DNA from: Porphyromonas sp. HMSC065F10
GTDB taxonomy: Bacteria > Bacteroidota > Bacteroidia > Bacteroidales > Porphyromonadaceae
Assembly: GCF_001808555.1 (NCBI RefSeq)
Contig: NZ_KV793803.1
Span: 25,466-71,434, forward strand
Length of the DNA stretch: 45,969 nt
Direction of reading: 5' to 3'
Part shown: piece after piece, positions 17,604 to 26,818 of the stretch
Layout: the number at the start of each line of letters is the position of its first letter
How positions within the stretch are numbered: the stretch's first letter is position 1
The notes under the pieces: model-generated
What the model was told of the DNA's origin: nothing
Database searches by the model: none
Seen by the model: only the letters and a program-made list of their open reading frames with translations
Translations under genes and position numbers: made by a program

Positions 17604-17618
17604 TGGCACTGACTTTGC
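17604..17618 (+). promoter_or_regulatory. Sigma-54-type -24/-12 motif before htpG
   Basis: TGGCAC, five bases, TTGC: the GG and GC doublets are 10 bp apart, the strict spacing of RpoN promoters. It lies 45 bp before the htpG ATG. The same bases contain TGACTTTG, a one-mismatch version of the housekeeping -7 box, so a vegetative promoter is the alternative. Confidence 0.5.
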
Positions 17619-17663
17619 CTACTGAGATATAAACGAAGAATTAAGTCATAAAATAGATAGATA

Positions 17664-19757
17664 ATGGACAAAAATCAGACGACAGGGAAGATTGGCGTGA
17701 CAAGCGACAATATGTTCCCCATTATTAAGAAGTTTCTCTACAGTGACAATGAGATCTTCCTCCGGGAGATCGTCAGCAATGGTGTGGATGCCGTACAGAA
17801 GCTGAAGACTCTGGTCTCTAAGGGTGAGTATTCCGGTGAGGTCGGGGATCTCCAAGTCGAGGTGAAGATCGATGGAGACAAGCTGATCATCTCGGATAAC
17901 GGCATCGGCATGACGGCCGATGAGATCCACAAATACATCAATGAGATCGCCATCAGTGGCGCTGAGGAGTTTGTCAAGAAGTATGAGGATCAGCACAGCA
18001 TCATAGGGCACTTTGGTCTCGGCTTTTACTCCGCCTTTATGGTGTCCGATAAGGTCGAGATCTACACTCAGAGCTATGACGAGACGGCCCCCAGCATCCG
18101 CTGGTCTTGCGAGGGCAATCCGGAGTATCAGATGGAGGAGGCTGAGAAGAGGCCTCGGGGGACGGATATCATCCTCCACATCTCTGAGGAGGATAAGGAG
18201 TTCCTCGATGAGAATCGCATACTGGCGCTCCTAAAGAAGTACTGCAGCTACCTCCCTGTGCCGATAGTCTTCGGTAAGGAGAAGGAGTGGAAGGATGGCA
18301 AGCAGGTCGATACGGATAAGCCACGGGTGATCAACGAGACGGACCCGATGTGGATTAAGCAGCCCTCTTCCCTCACGGATGAGGATTACAAGGAGTTTTA
18401 CCGGACGCTCTTCCCGGGTAATGATGCTCCGCTCTTCTGGATCCATCTCAATATCGACTATCCGTTTAACCTAACCGGGATCCTCTACTTCCCGCAGATC
18501 AAGTCCAATCTTGATATGCAGAAGAGCAATATCTCGCTCTACTGCAATCAGGTCTACGTGACCGACAACGTCGAGGGCATCGTCCCTGACTTCCTCAATC
18601 TCCTCCACGGCGTGATCGACTCACCGGATATCCCGCTCAATGTGAGCCGTAGTTATCTACAGTCCGATGCCAGGGTAAAGAAGATCTCGACCTACATCAC
18701 GCGCAAGGTGGCAGACAAGCTGGCAGAGCTCTTCAAGTCCGATCGTGCTGCCTACGAGGAGAAGTGGCCGGCGCTCGATCTCTTCGTGAAGTATGGTATG
18801 CTGACGGATGAGAAGTTTGCCGAGAAGGCTAAGGGGATCCTGCTCCTCAAGGACACCGATGAGAAGTACTACACCTTTGAGGAGTACAAGACGCTCATAG
18901 AGGGCAACCAGACCGATAAGGATAAGAAGGTTATCCACCTCTACGCTCAGGATCCTGATCGTCAGTACAGCTATATCCGTGCAGCGAAGGATAAGGGCTA
19001 CAGCGTACTCTTGCTCAATGGACCCTTGGATATGCACCTGATCGGGATGCTGGAGCAGAAGTCGGAGGATAGCCACTTTGTCAGTGTCGACAGTGACACA
19101 CTGGAGAATCTCGTACGTAAGGATGAGAAGCCGGTCGGTCAGGTCGATATGACTGAGGAGGATCAGTCTATCCTTAGACAGCTCTTCCAGAGCCGAGTGC
19201 CTGAGGGTGACGAGAAGCAGATGATCCATGTCGCCACGGCCAATCAGGGCGCAGAGGCTAAGCCGATCGTGGTGATCCAAAATGAGTATATGCGGCGTAT
19301 GAAGGATATGGCCCATATGCAGCAGGGTATGGATATGTACGGGTCTATGCCGGACAGCTACATGATGACCCTCAACATTGACCACCCGCTGATCGGTGCG
19401 GTGCTTAAGAGGTTCAGGGCATCTGACCAGATCGATACGTACACTCAGCTGATGGGTGACCGAAATGGCTTTGTTGCTCGGAGGGCTGAGATAGATAGTC
19501 AGCTCTATGATGATAAGAATAAGCCCGACGAGGCAAAGAAGAAGTCTCTCGAGGAGGATCTCAAGGAGACCAATGCCCACATTGATGAGCTGGATGCTAA
19601 GCTTAGCAAGATCTATGCTGACTTTGCAGCCGGTCAGCCGGTGATCGAGCACCTCATCGACCTTGCGCTCCTTGCGAGCGGTCTGCTGCGAGGAGAGGCG
19701 CTGGATCGCTTTGTCTCCGACTCCATGAGTGCTATCTCGGATAAGCTGGACGACTGA
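17664..19757 (+). CDS. htpG: Molecular chaperone HtpG (Hsp90)
   Basis: A 697-residue cytoplasmic Hsp90-family ATPase chaperone. The N-terminal GHKL ATP site shows LREIVSNGVDAV (catalytic Glu and Mg-binding Asn), DNGIGMT and GHFGLGFYSAFMV. The middle domain follows (about 230-500) and includes the conserved arginine region LPLNVSRSYLQSD-like (here IPLNVSRSYLQSD). The C-terminal dimerisation domain contains an extra Lys/Glu-rich coiled segment near 605-655 (DDKNKPDEAKKKSLEEDLKE), typical of the longer Bacteroidota form. It is monocistronic, ending at a perfect bidirectional terminator. Confidence 0.95.
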   Translation: MDKNQTTGKIGVTSDNMFPIIKKFLYSDNEIFLREIVSNGVDAVQKLKTLVSKGEYSGEVGDLQVEVKIDGDKLIISDNGIGMTADEIHKYINEIAISGAEEFVKKYEDQHSIIGHFGLGFYSAFMVSDKVEIYTQSYDETAPSIRWSCEGNPEYQMEEAEKRPRGTDIILHISEEDKEFLDENRILALLKKYCSYLPVPIVFGKEKEWKDGKQVDTDKPRVINETDPMWIKQPSSLTDEDYKEFYRTLFPGNDAPLFWIHLNIDYPFNLTGILYFPQIKSNLDMQKSNISLYCNQVYVTDNVEGIVPDFLNLLHGVIDSPDIPLNVSRSYLQSDARVKKISTYITRKVADKLAELFKSDRAAYEEKWPALDLFVKYGMLTDEKFAEKAKGILLLKDTDEKYYTFEEYKTLIEGNQTDKDKKVIHLYAQDPDRQYSYIRAAKDKGYSVLLLNGPLDMHLIGMLEQKSEDSHFVSVDSDTLENLVRKDEKPVGQVDMTEEDQSILRQLFQSRVPEGDEKQMIHVATANQGAEAKPIVVIQNEYMRRMKDMAHMQQGMDMYGSMPDSYMMTLNIDHPLIGAVLKRFRASDQIDTYTQLMGDRNGFVARRAEIDSQLYDDKNKPDEAKKKSLEEDLKETNAHIDELDAKLSKIYADFAAGQPVIEHLIDLALLASGLLRGEALDRFVSDSMSAISDKLDD

Positions 19758-19770
19758 CTCTGACGTCCGA

Positions 19771-19816
19771 AAAGCAAAAGGGGCTGCATCGCTAGCGATG
19801 CAGCCCCTTTTGCTTT
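19771..19816. terminator. Perfect palindrome terminator between htpG and sod
   Basis: A 46-bp perfect palindrome (23-bp arms meeting at 19793/19794) containing GGGGCTGCATCGCT, with AAAAG/CTTTT runs on both sides. It serves both converging genes. Confidence 0.9.
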
Positions 19817-19835
19817 ATATTATGGTTGTCAGAGC

Positions 19836-20468
19836 TTACTCAGCCTTGCTGGCCTTGCAGGCGCACTTCATTGCCTGCTCCGGCTCTGCGTACCACTCCT
19901 CGATGGTCTTCCAGTCGATGATCTCCCAGAGGGCCTTGAGGAAGTCAGGGCGTACGTTGCGGTAGTCTACATAGTAGGCATGCTCCCAGACATCGGCAGT
20001 CATCAGCGGGTAGAGACCCTTGGTGATGGGGTTATAGGCGTTTGAGCCCTTGTCAATGCTGAGCTTCCCGTCCTTGTCGGCTACGAGGAAAGCCCACCCG
20101 GAGCCGAAGAGACCGGCAGCCTCCTCTTGGAACTTCTGCTTGAAGTCCTCAAAGGAGCCCCACTCCTTCTCGATCGCCTCCAGCAGCTTGCCGGTAGGAG
20201 CCTTCTTGGCCTCGTCCTTCGGACGGAGCTGCAGGAAGAAGAGGTTGTGATTGAGGATCTGACCGGCCTGATTGTACATCTTGCCCTCAGCCTCCTTCAC
20301 GATTGACTTGAGGCACTTGTCCTCGAAGGCGGTACCCTCGATCAGCTTATTTAGAGTGTTGACGTATCCATTGAGATGCTTGCCGTGGTGAAGAGAGACT
20401 GTCTCCTCACTCATCACAGGCTCCAGAGCATCCTTGGCGTAGGGAAGGTCAATGAGCTTGAATTTCAT
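19836..20468 (-). CDS. sodB: Superoxide dismutase, Fe/Mn family
   Basis: A 210-residue cytoplasmic enzyme that converts superoxide to oxygen and hydrogen peroxide. All four metal ligands are present: H27 in LHHGKH, H74 in ILNHN, D159 and H163 in TADVWEHAYY. Metal choice cannot be fixed from sequence; Porphyromonas enzymes of this family can be cambialistic. The C-terminus carries an extension past the usual end, with a Cys-x-Cys (KCACKASKAE) not common in the family. A single-gene unit, divergent from nothing upstream; the next minus gene ends 125 bp before it. Confidence 0.93.
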   Translation of the reverse strand: MKFKLIDLPYAKDALEPVMSEETVSLHHGKHLNGYVNTLNKLIEGTAFEDKCLKSIVKEAEGKMYNQAGQILNHNLFFLQLRPKDEAKKAPTGKLLEAIEKEWGSFEDFKQKFQEEAAGLFGSGWAFLVADKDGKLSIDKGSNAYNPITKGLYPLMTADVWEHAYYVDYRNVRPDFLKALWEIIDWKTIEEWYAEPEQAMKCACKASKAE

Positions 20469-20536
20469 GGTAAGAATAATATTTGTGGATTAGAAAAAAC
20501 AAGAGCGTCATCACCTCCGATCACTCAGAGGAGTGG

Positions 20537-20553
20537 CTCCACTATCAGTGGAG
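20537..20553 (-). terminator. Possible terminator after the threonine dehydrogenase gene
   Basis: CTCCACT-ATC-AGTGGAG hairpin, 41 bp beyond the stop codon of the minus-strand gene ending at 20594. On the minus strand it has no strong U-run. Confidence 0.4.
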
Positions 20554-20593
20554 TGAAAACTGTCGTGAGGTCTCCGTGCTCCACTATATTACA

Positions 20594-21550
20594 TTACTTG
20601 CTGTATCTCTCCTTGAGTACACTAAGCATATCCGTGGTCATGGTGTCGAGGTCATACTCGGGCTTCCATCCCCACTCCTCTCTGGCGCAACTGTCATCAA
20701 GAGAGTTGGGCCAAGACTCAGCGATGCCCTGACGCAGCTCGTCGACATCGTAGGTCATGGTAAAGCTTGGCATCTGCCTCTTGATGGCCGCATAGATCAT
20801 CTCCGGGTCGAAGCTCATGCTGGCGATATTGAAGGAGTTACGGTGCTTCAGCTTGGCAGGATCAGCCTCAAAGATCTCGTACATGGCGCGGAGGGCATCC
20901 GGCATGTACATCATATCCATATAGGTGCCGGCCTTGATCGGGCAGACAAAGCTCCCGTCCTGAACCGCCTTGTAGTAGATATCCACAGCGTAGTCGGTCG
21001 TGCCACCACCGGGGAGGGTGACATTGGAGATCAGACCGGGGAAACGCACCGATCTGGTATCGACACCAAACCTCTTGAAGTAGTAGTCGCTCAGGAGCTC
21101 ACCGGATACCTTCGTCACACCATACATTGTGGTGGGGCGCTGGATGGTGTCCTGAGGGGTCTTATCCTTAGGCGTGGAGGGACCAAATGATCCGATGGAG
21201 CTGGGGGTGAAGACAGCGCACTTCTTCTCCCTCGCAACCTCGAGGACGTTGCAGAGTCCACCGATGCCGATGTGCCATGCGAGCTGGGGTTTCGCCTCTG
21301 CCACTGCCGATAGGAGGGCAGCGAGGTTGTAGATGGTATCGACATCATACTTCTCCACCACATCAGCGATCTGCTGTGCGTTGGTGATGTCTACGATCTC
21401 AGAGGGACCACTCTCCTTGAGCTCTCCCTTGACGGGAGCTGCGGGGATATACCCGGCGACGATTTGACCATTGGGGATGATGCTCCTCAGCTTCATCGTA
21501 AACTCTGACCCGATCTGTCCGGTCGAGCCAATGATAAGGACATTCTTCAT
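20594..21550 (-). CDS. L-threonine 3-dehydrogenase, SDR (epimerase-like) type
   Basis: A 318-residue extended short-chain dehydrogenase. The NAD site is IGSTGQIGSEF (7-17), and the catalytic triad region shows TPSSIGSFG and MYGVTK (Tyr-x-x-x-Lys). The whole sequence resembles the SDR-type threonine dehydrogenases known from Bacteroidota, which oxidise threonine to 2-amino-3-ketobutyrate; a ligase (Kbl) then yields glycine and acetyl-CoA. Kbl is not in this window. A role in threonine fermentation fits an amino-acid-using anaerobe. Without its partner next door, a sugar-nucleotide epimerase is the less likely alternative. Confidence 0.85.
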   Translation of the reverse strand: MKNVLIIGSTGQIGSEFTMKLRSIIPNGQIVAGYIPAAPVKGELKESGPSEIVDITNAQQIADVVEKYDVDTIYNLAALLSAVAEAKPQLAWHIGIGGLCNVLEVAREKKCAVFTPSSIGSFGPSTPKDKTPQDTIQRPTTMYGVTKVSGELLSDYYFKRFGVDTRSVRFPGLISNVTLPGGGTTDYAVDIYYKAVQDGSFVCPIKAGTYMDMMYMPDALRAMYEIFEADPAKLKHRNSFNIASMSFDPEMIYAAIKRQMPSFTMTYDVDELRQGIAESWPNSLDDSCAREEWGWKPEYDLDTMTTDMLSVLKERYSK

Positions 21551-21723
21551 AAGACAAACACTTGTCAGACGTTGCCGTCTTGCTCAGTTATTGTTTAAAG
21601 GTTGGTATGGATAAAACTATATGTGTAATTAACGGCGAGAGGGTATAATCCGCTCGACAATACAAAGGTGCACAAATTACTTGACACTACATACATACCC
21701 TCGTGACCATCTCCCTCATAGGA

Positions 21724-21761
21724 GACAGGTCCACGACCGACTTGTCAGTCATGGACCTGTC
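21724..21761 (-). terminator. Terminator-like hairpin after the NagB/PIG-L gene
   Basis: GACAGGTCCA (21724-21733) pairs perfectly with TGGACCTGTC (21752-21761), 25 bp beyond the stop codon at 21787. Confidence 0.6.
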
Positions 21762-21786
21762 TGGATGATGTCACTTCGGTGGACGA

Positions 21787-23772
21787 TCAGTCTACAGGGT
21801 GGTACTGTACAAAGGCCTCGATAGCCTCGTAGCGAGCAAATCCAAGGTCGTGATAGATCTTGGCCGTCCCTCTATTGCGATCCTCCGATCGCTGCCAGAA
21901 GAGACGCTCATCGTCACCGAGGAAGGGGGCAGCGTCCATCTGTGTCTGGTGCTTAAGGATAGAGTCACGCTTGAATCGGAGCTCCTCAGGACTCATCGGC
22001 ACAGCCATCTCAATGTCGTCGATATTCCACTCTGCCCAGGCTCCTCTGTACATCCAGATGCGGCAGTCCTTAAGCCACGATTCGCCCCTCAGCTCATCGA
22101 GAGCCGCGAGTACCGCATTTGTGGCAACGCGGTGTGTCCCATGGGGGTCACGGAGATCCCCGGCGACAAAGATCATATGGGGCTTAATGCTCTGGATGAA
22201 GTCCTTGACAATCAGCACATCCTCCTCAGAGAGTGGCTTCTTCTTGATCGCACCGGTCTCGTAGAAGGGGAGGTCGAGGAAGTGGACGTGGTCATCCTTG
22301 AGTCCCACATGGCGATCTGCCGTGCGAGCCTCCTGACGACGGATTGTCCCCTTGAGGTACCGCGTCTCATCTGTCTCATTGTCTCCCTCTTTCTTGACTT
22401 CGGTCAGGTAGCAACGTGTCTCAAGCAGCTTCTTGCAGAGCTCATCGTCCTCTCGTCCTGCGTTTTGGTAGAGGGCGTGTACAAAGTCAATGTACCGAAT
22501 CACCTCCTCGTCGTTGACAGCGATGTTTCCCGAGGTCTCGTAAGCGACGTGCACATCGTGACCATGCTTGACGAGTCTATGGAACGTCCCTCCCATGGAG
22601 ATGACGTCGTCATCGGGGTGAGGGGAGAAGATAATCACGCGCTTGGGGAAGGGGAGAGCTCGCTCAGGGCGCTTGCTGTCGTCTGCATTGGGCTTGCCTC
22701 CGGGCCATCCGGTAATCGTATTCTGGATGTCGTTGAAGACCTTGATGTTGCACTCGTAGGCTGAGCCATACTGGCGTAGCAGGTCACTCAGCTGGTGGGT
22801 GATGTAGTCCTGGTTCGTCAGGTTGAGAATCGTCTTTCCGGTCTGATTGCAGAGCCAGACCAGAGCGCGACGAACCAACTTATCCGTCCATCGGGGATCG
22901 GTCACTCTCCATGGAGTGTGGATCCGGGCCAGCTCGTCAGCCGCCTCCAGGTCGGTGTAGACGCATGCCCTCGGGTGGGTCTGAAAGATAGAGGCCGGGA
23001 TATTGTCATCCTGTGGCTCCTCAACGACCTGTCTTAGGATCTCCTTCTTCGCTTCGCCCCATGCCAGTAGGACGACACTCTTGGCCGCACGTATCTCATT
23101 CATCCCGATGGAGACAGCAGTCTCGGGGACGTTGTCGGAGAGATTGAAAGAGCTGATCGCCTCATTGCGTGAGGTGTCGTCAAGTACCACAAGGTGGTAC
23201 GAGGAGCTGAGTACGTCACCGGGGGCGTTGGTTGCGACAGTGCCGCGGAGCCCGATTCCCATAAGGCAGAGGTCAAAGCCTCCGAGGTCACTGAGCGCTC
23301 TCTCGTAGTCTGTCCAAGACGAGGGGATGTCATCCTTGTCTATGCGGATGTCAAAGGAGTGGACGCACGAGTCTGATATGCTGATCTTGTTGAGGAACTC
23401 CTCACGCAGGTGGGCTAAGACGCCTTCGTTGTCATTAAGAAGGGGGTAAAACTCATAGAGGGGGAAAATGTGTACGCCCTCAAAGGAGAGCTTCTCACTC
23501 TCGTGGAGCTTAATCAGCTCGCGGAGGACCGGCAGGGGGCTGGTGCCTCCCGAGATGCCGAGGACATAAGTCTCCCCCTTGTCTTGGTGAGACTTGATGT
23601 CCTTAGCGATGCGGAGAGCGAGCTCAGCGCCTGCCTGCTCATCGGAGGGGTAGATGTGCGTGAGGATCCGCTCGTAGCTGGTCAGCATAGTCTCCTCATA
23701 CTCGTTCTGAGGATTGTAGAGCCGCTCCTCTACCTGCTCTAGAGAAATCTGTGATGTGAGATTAAGTCGCAT
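21787..23772 (-). CDS. NagB-like / PIG-L deacetylase fusion protein
   Basis: A 661-residue two-domain protein usually annotated in Bacteroidota as glucosamine-6-phosphate deaminase. Residues 1-290 are NagB-like (phosphate loop SGGTSP, 74-79). Residues 375-661 form a PIG-L/LmbE zinc deacetylase with SPHPDDD (384-389 region) and DPHGTHR (543-548). In true NagB the active-site residues lie in LDEY and in NDGHIAFNEP; here the matching stretches are LYEF (105-108) and GLRGTVATNAP (174-184), so Asp72, Asp141, His143 and Glu148 equivalents are missing. The PIG-L half looks intact and may be the working enzyme, acting on an N-acetyl-hexosamine substrate. ATG at 23772 is chosen to match family N-termini (MRLNLTS). 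Confidence 0.85.
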   Translation of the reverse strand: MRLNLTSQISLEQVEERLYNPQNEYEETMLTSYERILTHIYPSDEQAGAELALRIAKDIKSHQDKGETYVLGISGGTSPLPVLRELIKLHESEKLSFEGVHIFPLYEFYPLLNDNEGVLAHLREEFLNKISISDSCVHSFDIRIDKDDIPSSWTDYERALSDLGGFDLCLMGIGLRGTVATNAPGDVLSSSYHLVVLDDTSRNEAISSFNLSDNVPETAVSIGMNEIRAAKSVVLLAWGEAKKEILRQVVEEPQDDNIPASIFQTHPRACVYTDLEAADELARIHTPWRVTDPRWTDKLVRRALVWLCNQTGKTILNLTNQDYITHQLSDLLRQYGSAYECNIKVFNDIQNTITGWPGGKPNADDSKRPERALPFPKRVIIFSPHPDDDVISMGGTFHRLVKHGHDVHVAYETSGNIAVNDEEVIRYIDFVHALYQNAGREDDELCKKLLETRCYLTEVKKEGDNETDETRYLKGTIRRQEARTADRHVGLKDDHVHFLDLPFYETGAIKKKPLSEEDVLIVKDFIQSIKPHMIFVAGDLRDPHGTHRVATNAVLAALDELRGESWLKDCRIWMYRGAWAEWNIDDIEMAVPMSPEELRFKRDSILKHQTQMDAAPFLGDDERLFWQRSEDRNRGTAKIYHDLGFARYEAIEAFVQYHPVD

Positions 23773-23963
23773 GGTCATATAGATATATATATTGTTTGAT
23801 ACTATGGTTAGGAAGATCGGCGTGCGACCTTCTAATTCGATGATAAAGATAAGAAAAAAATTTACCATCAAGTCGTGATGTCCTGATTTTTATACCTATT
23901 GCCCGCTTTCTATCCCACTATAGTGTTGATAGTTATAATTATGGAAATATGTCGGTAATCTTC

Positions 23964-23994
23964 TTGGGAAGATCGCAGAAATGGGCTAAATTTG
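23964..23994 (+). promoter_or_regulatory. sdhCAB promoter
   Basis: TTG (23964-23966), a 20-bp spacer and TAAATTTG (23987-23994). It predicts a leader of about 60 nt before the sdhC ATG at 24060, which also argues against the longer upstream reading frame start at 23949. Confidence 0.8.
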
Positions 23995-24059
23995 CAACAC
24001 CGACTGATTGTCGCACGACAAAGTTACTTCGAATACCAACAACAGTTTTATCAAATCCC

Positions 24060-24788
24060 ATGTGGTTGACTAATTCTTCTATCGGAAGGAAGGTGGTGAT
24101 GAGTGTCACCGGTGTCTGTTTCTTCCTCTTTCTGCTTTTCCACGGAGCAATGAACCTGGTGGCAGTCTTCTCGGCTGAGGGCTACAATGAGATAGCCCAC
24201 TTCCTGGGGACTAATCCCGTCGTCCAGTTTATGGTGCCGATCCTGGCAGCCATCATCCTGATCCATATCATCTTCTCGATCATGCTCTGGAGCCAAAATC
24301 GCAAGGCTCGCGGTAATGATCGCTACGAGGTGGCTGGTAAGGCCAAGATTGACTGGGCATCCAAGAACATGCTGATCCTCGGACTTATCATCCTTGGTGG
24401 ACTGGTGCTTCACCTGATCAATTTCTGGGCAAAGATGCAGCTCCAGGCCTGGATGGGCAATGCCTCTGTCTTAGCCTCTACTCAGATGGAGTACATCTTT
24501 AGTAAGGAGTGGATCGTGATCATCTATCTGGTCTGGTTCTGCGCCATCTGGTTTCACCTCTCTCACGGGATCTGGAGTGCGGCTCAGACAGTGGGGCTTA
24601 ATAATAAGAAGTGGATCAATATCTGGAAGACGATCGGCTATGTCTTTGCGACACTTATCTTCATCATGTTCGCTTTCGTCGCCATCGCCTTCTACCTCAA
24701 GTCTGTAGGTGTCTGGCCTCAGGTCGGTGATATCTGGCACCTTGGTGCAGCCGGGGAGATCCCTGCATCACAGTACTACGGCTTCTGA
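24060..24788 (+). CDS. sdhC: Succinate dehydrogenase/fumarate reductase cytochrome b subunit
   Basis: A 242-residue membrane anchor with five hydrophobic segments (about 15-35, 55-80, 105-125, 150-175, 200-225). His residues placed in the helices (LFHGAMN, ILIHIIF, LVLHLINF, IWFHLSHG) are candidates for two heme b ligands, as in the di-heme menaquinone-type complexes. It passes electrons between the quinone pool and the flavoprotein/FeS pair. It is the first gene of sdhCAB, in the order C-A-B usual for Bacteroidota, where the complex often runs as fumarate reductase. Confidence 0.93.
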   Translation: MWLTNSSIGRKVVMSVTGVCFFLFLLFHGAMNLVAVFSAEGYNEIAHFLGTNPVVQFMVPILAAIILIHIIFSIMLWSQNRKARGNDRYEVAGKAKIDWASKNMLILGLIILGGLVLHLINFWAKMQLQAWMGNASVLASTQMEYIFSKEWIVIIYLVWFCAIWFHLSHGIWSAAQTVGLNNKKWINIWKTIGYVFATLIFIMFAFVAIAFYLKSVGVWPQVGDIWHLGAAGEIPASQYYGF

Positions 24789-24819
24789 TCCGATTGTTTC
24801 ACGCTCTAAATAGATAAGA

Positions 24820-26793
24820 ATGACTATGTCTACACAAGATATAAATCTCGAGAAGAAGCTGGACGCCAAGATCCCTGAGGGTCCCCTTGCCGAGAAGTGG
24901 ACCAATTACAAGGGTCATCAGAAGCTGGTCAACCCCGCCAATAAGCGTAAGCTCGATATCATCGTCGTGGGAACCGGTCTTGCCGGTGCCTCTGCCGCCT
25001 CTTCGCTGGCTGAGCTGGGATTTCATGTCAAGTCCTTCTGCATCACCGATAGCCCCCGTCGCGCTCACTCCGTAGCTGCTCAGGGAGGTATCAATGCGGC
25101 GAAGAATTACCAGAATGATGGTGACTCTGTCTACCGCCTCTTCTATGATACCATCAAGGGTGGTGACTACCGCTCTCGTGAGGCTAATGTCCATCGTCTC
25201 GCTGAGGTCTCTGCTGATATTATTGATCAGTGTGTGGCTATGGGTGTCCCCTTTGCCCGTGAGTATGGTGGCACGCTCGCCAATCGCTCCTTCGGCGGTA
25301 CGCTCGTCTCCAGGACCTTCTACTCCAGAGGGCAGACCGGTCAGCAGCTCCTCCTCGGAGCCTACTCCGGACTGATGCGCCAGGTAGGGCTCGGTCACGT
25401 GGAGATGTACGCTCGCTATGAGATGGTCGACCTCGTCATCATTGATGGTCGTGCACGTGGTATCATCGCCCGCAATCTCGTCACCGGCAAGCTCGAGCGC
25501 TTCGGTGCTCACGCTGTGGTCGTCGCTACCGGTGGCTATGGCAATGCCTACTTCCTGACCACCAACGCTCTTGCCTGCAACGGCTCTGCAGCGTGGCTCT
25601 GCTACAAGAAGGGCGCATACTTCGCCAACCCCTGTATGGTACAGATCCACCCGACCTGTATCCCCAAGCAGGGCGATTACCAGTCCAAGCTGACCCTTAT
25701 GTCGGAGTCGCTCCGCAATGACGGGCGCATCTGGGTACCTAAGAAAAAGGAGGATGCAGAGGCGATCCGAAATCGCACGAAGACCGCCCTCGACATCCCT
25801 GAGGAGGATCGTGACTACTACCTCGAGCGTCGCTACCCGGCATTTGGTAACCTCGTACCTCGTGATGTGGCCTCTCGTGCTGCTAAGGAGCGCTGTGATG
25901 CCGGATATGGTGTCGGCACGGGAGAGGCTGTCTACCTTGACTTCTCTGAGCCGATCCAGCGACTGGGACGGGAGGCGATCACTGCCAAGTATGGCAACCT
26001 CTTCGATATGTACAAGCTGATCACGGATGTGGATGCGTACACCTACCCGATGGAGATCTTCCCTGCTGTCCACTTTACCATGGGCGGTCTCTGGGTAGAC
26101 TACGAGCTACAGACTACCATCCCCGGTCTCTTCGCCATCGGAGAGTGCAACTACTCTGACCACGGAGCCAACCGCCTCGGTGCATCTGCCCTCATGCAGG
26201 GCTTGGCGGACGGCTTCTTTGTGCTGCCCTACACGATGCAGAATTACCTCGCAGACCAGATCGAGCAGGGTCACGTAGACACCAATGCGCCTGAGTTTGT
26301 GGCTGCAGAGAAGGAGGTACATGAGCGTGAGAAGAAGCTGATGGATATCAAGGGCGACCTGACCGTCGACGACATCCATAAGAAGCTTGGTGCTATCCTC
26401 TGGGAGCACTGTGGCATGAGCCGAAATGAGGCGAGCCTCAAGGAGGGTCTCCGCAAGCTTGATGAGCTGACCAAGACCTTCTGGACCCGGGTCCGCATCC
26501 CCGGTGAGATCGAGGATCTCAATACCGAGCTGGAGAAGGCTTGGCGTCTCGCTGACTTCATCGAGATGGGTAAGCTGATCGCCCACGATGCGCTTGACCG
26601 TAAGGAGTCCTGTGGTGCCCACTTCAGAGAGGAGTACCAGACGGAGGAGAATGAGGCTCTCCGCAACGATAAGGACTTCAGCTATGTATCTTGCTGGGCT
26701 TACACCGGTGAGGATACACCCCCTGTGATGTATAAGGAGGAGCTTAACTACCAGTATGTAGTGCCTCAGACACGTAATTACAAGAAGGCATAA
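24820..26793 (+). CDS. sdhA: Succinate dehydrogenase/fumarate reductase flavoprotein subunit
   Basis: A 657-residue catalytic subunit that interconverts succinate and fumarate. The FAD site is [20 protein letters not shown] (about 47-66), the histidine for covalent FAD lies in [18 protein letters not shown], and substrate-site blocks include [32 protein letters not shown] and [18 protein letters not shown]. The length and sequence fit the long Bacteroidota type. An ATG two codons downstream (24826) is an equally good start. It lies 31 bp after sdhC and 25 bp before sdhB. Confidence 0.96.
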   Translation: MTMSTQDINLEKKLDAKIPEGPLAEKWTNYKGHQKLVNPANKRKLDIIVVGTGLAGASAASSLAELGFHVKSFCITDSPRRAHSVAAQGGINAAKNYQNDGDSVYRLFYDTIKGGDYRSREANVHRLAEVSADIIDQCVAMGVPFAREYGGTLANRSFGGTLVSRTFYSRGQTGQQLLLGAYSGLMRQVGLGHVEMYARYEMVDLVIIDGRARGIIARNLVTGKLERFGAHAVVVATGGYGNAYFLTTNALACNGSAAWLCYKKGAYFANPCMVQIHPTCIPKQGDYQSKLTLMSESLRNDGRIWVPKKKEDAEAIRNRTKTALDIPEEDRDYYLERRYPAFGNLVPRDVASRAAKERCDAGYGVGTGEAVYLDFSEPIQRLGREAITAKYGNLFDMYKLITDVDAYTYPMEIFPAVHFTMGGLWVDYELQTTIPGLFAIGECNYSDHGANRLGASALMQGLADGFFVLPYTMQNYLADQIEQGHVDTNAPEFVAAEKEVHEREKKLMDIKGDLTVDDIHKKLGAILWEHCGMSRNEASLKEGLRKLDELTKTFWTRVRIPGEIEDLNTELEKAWRLADFIEMGKLIAHDALDRKESCGAHFREEYQTEENEALRNDKDFSYVSCWAYTGEDTPPVMYKEELNYQYVVPQTRNYKKA

Positions 26794-26818
26794 TAGAGAC
26801 GACGCACACTTAAGTATT

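Noticed and set aside
18657-19652. 331-residue minus-strand frame inside htpG
   Set aside because: A long antisense shadow of a biased codon pattern; the product is Leu/Ile/His-rich without family likeness.
24799-26073. 424-residue minus-strand frame inside sdhA
   Set aside because: Antisense shadow of the strongly codon-biased sdhA gene; no recognisable domain.
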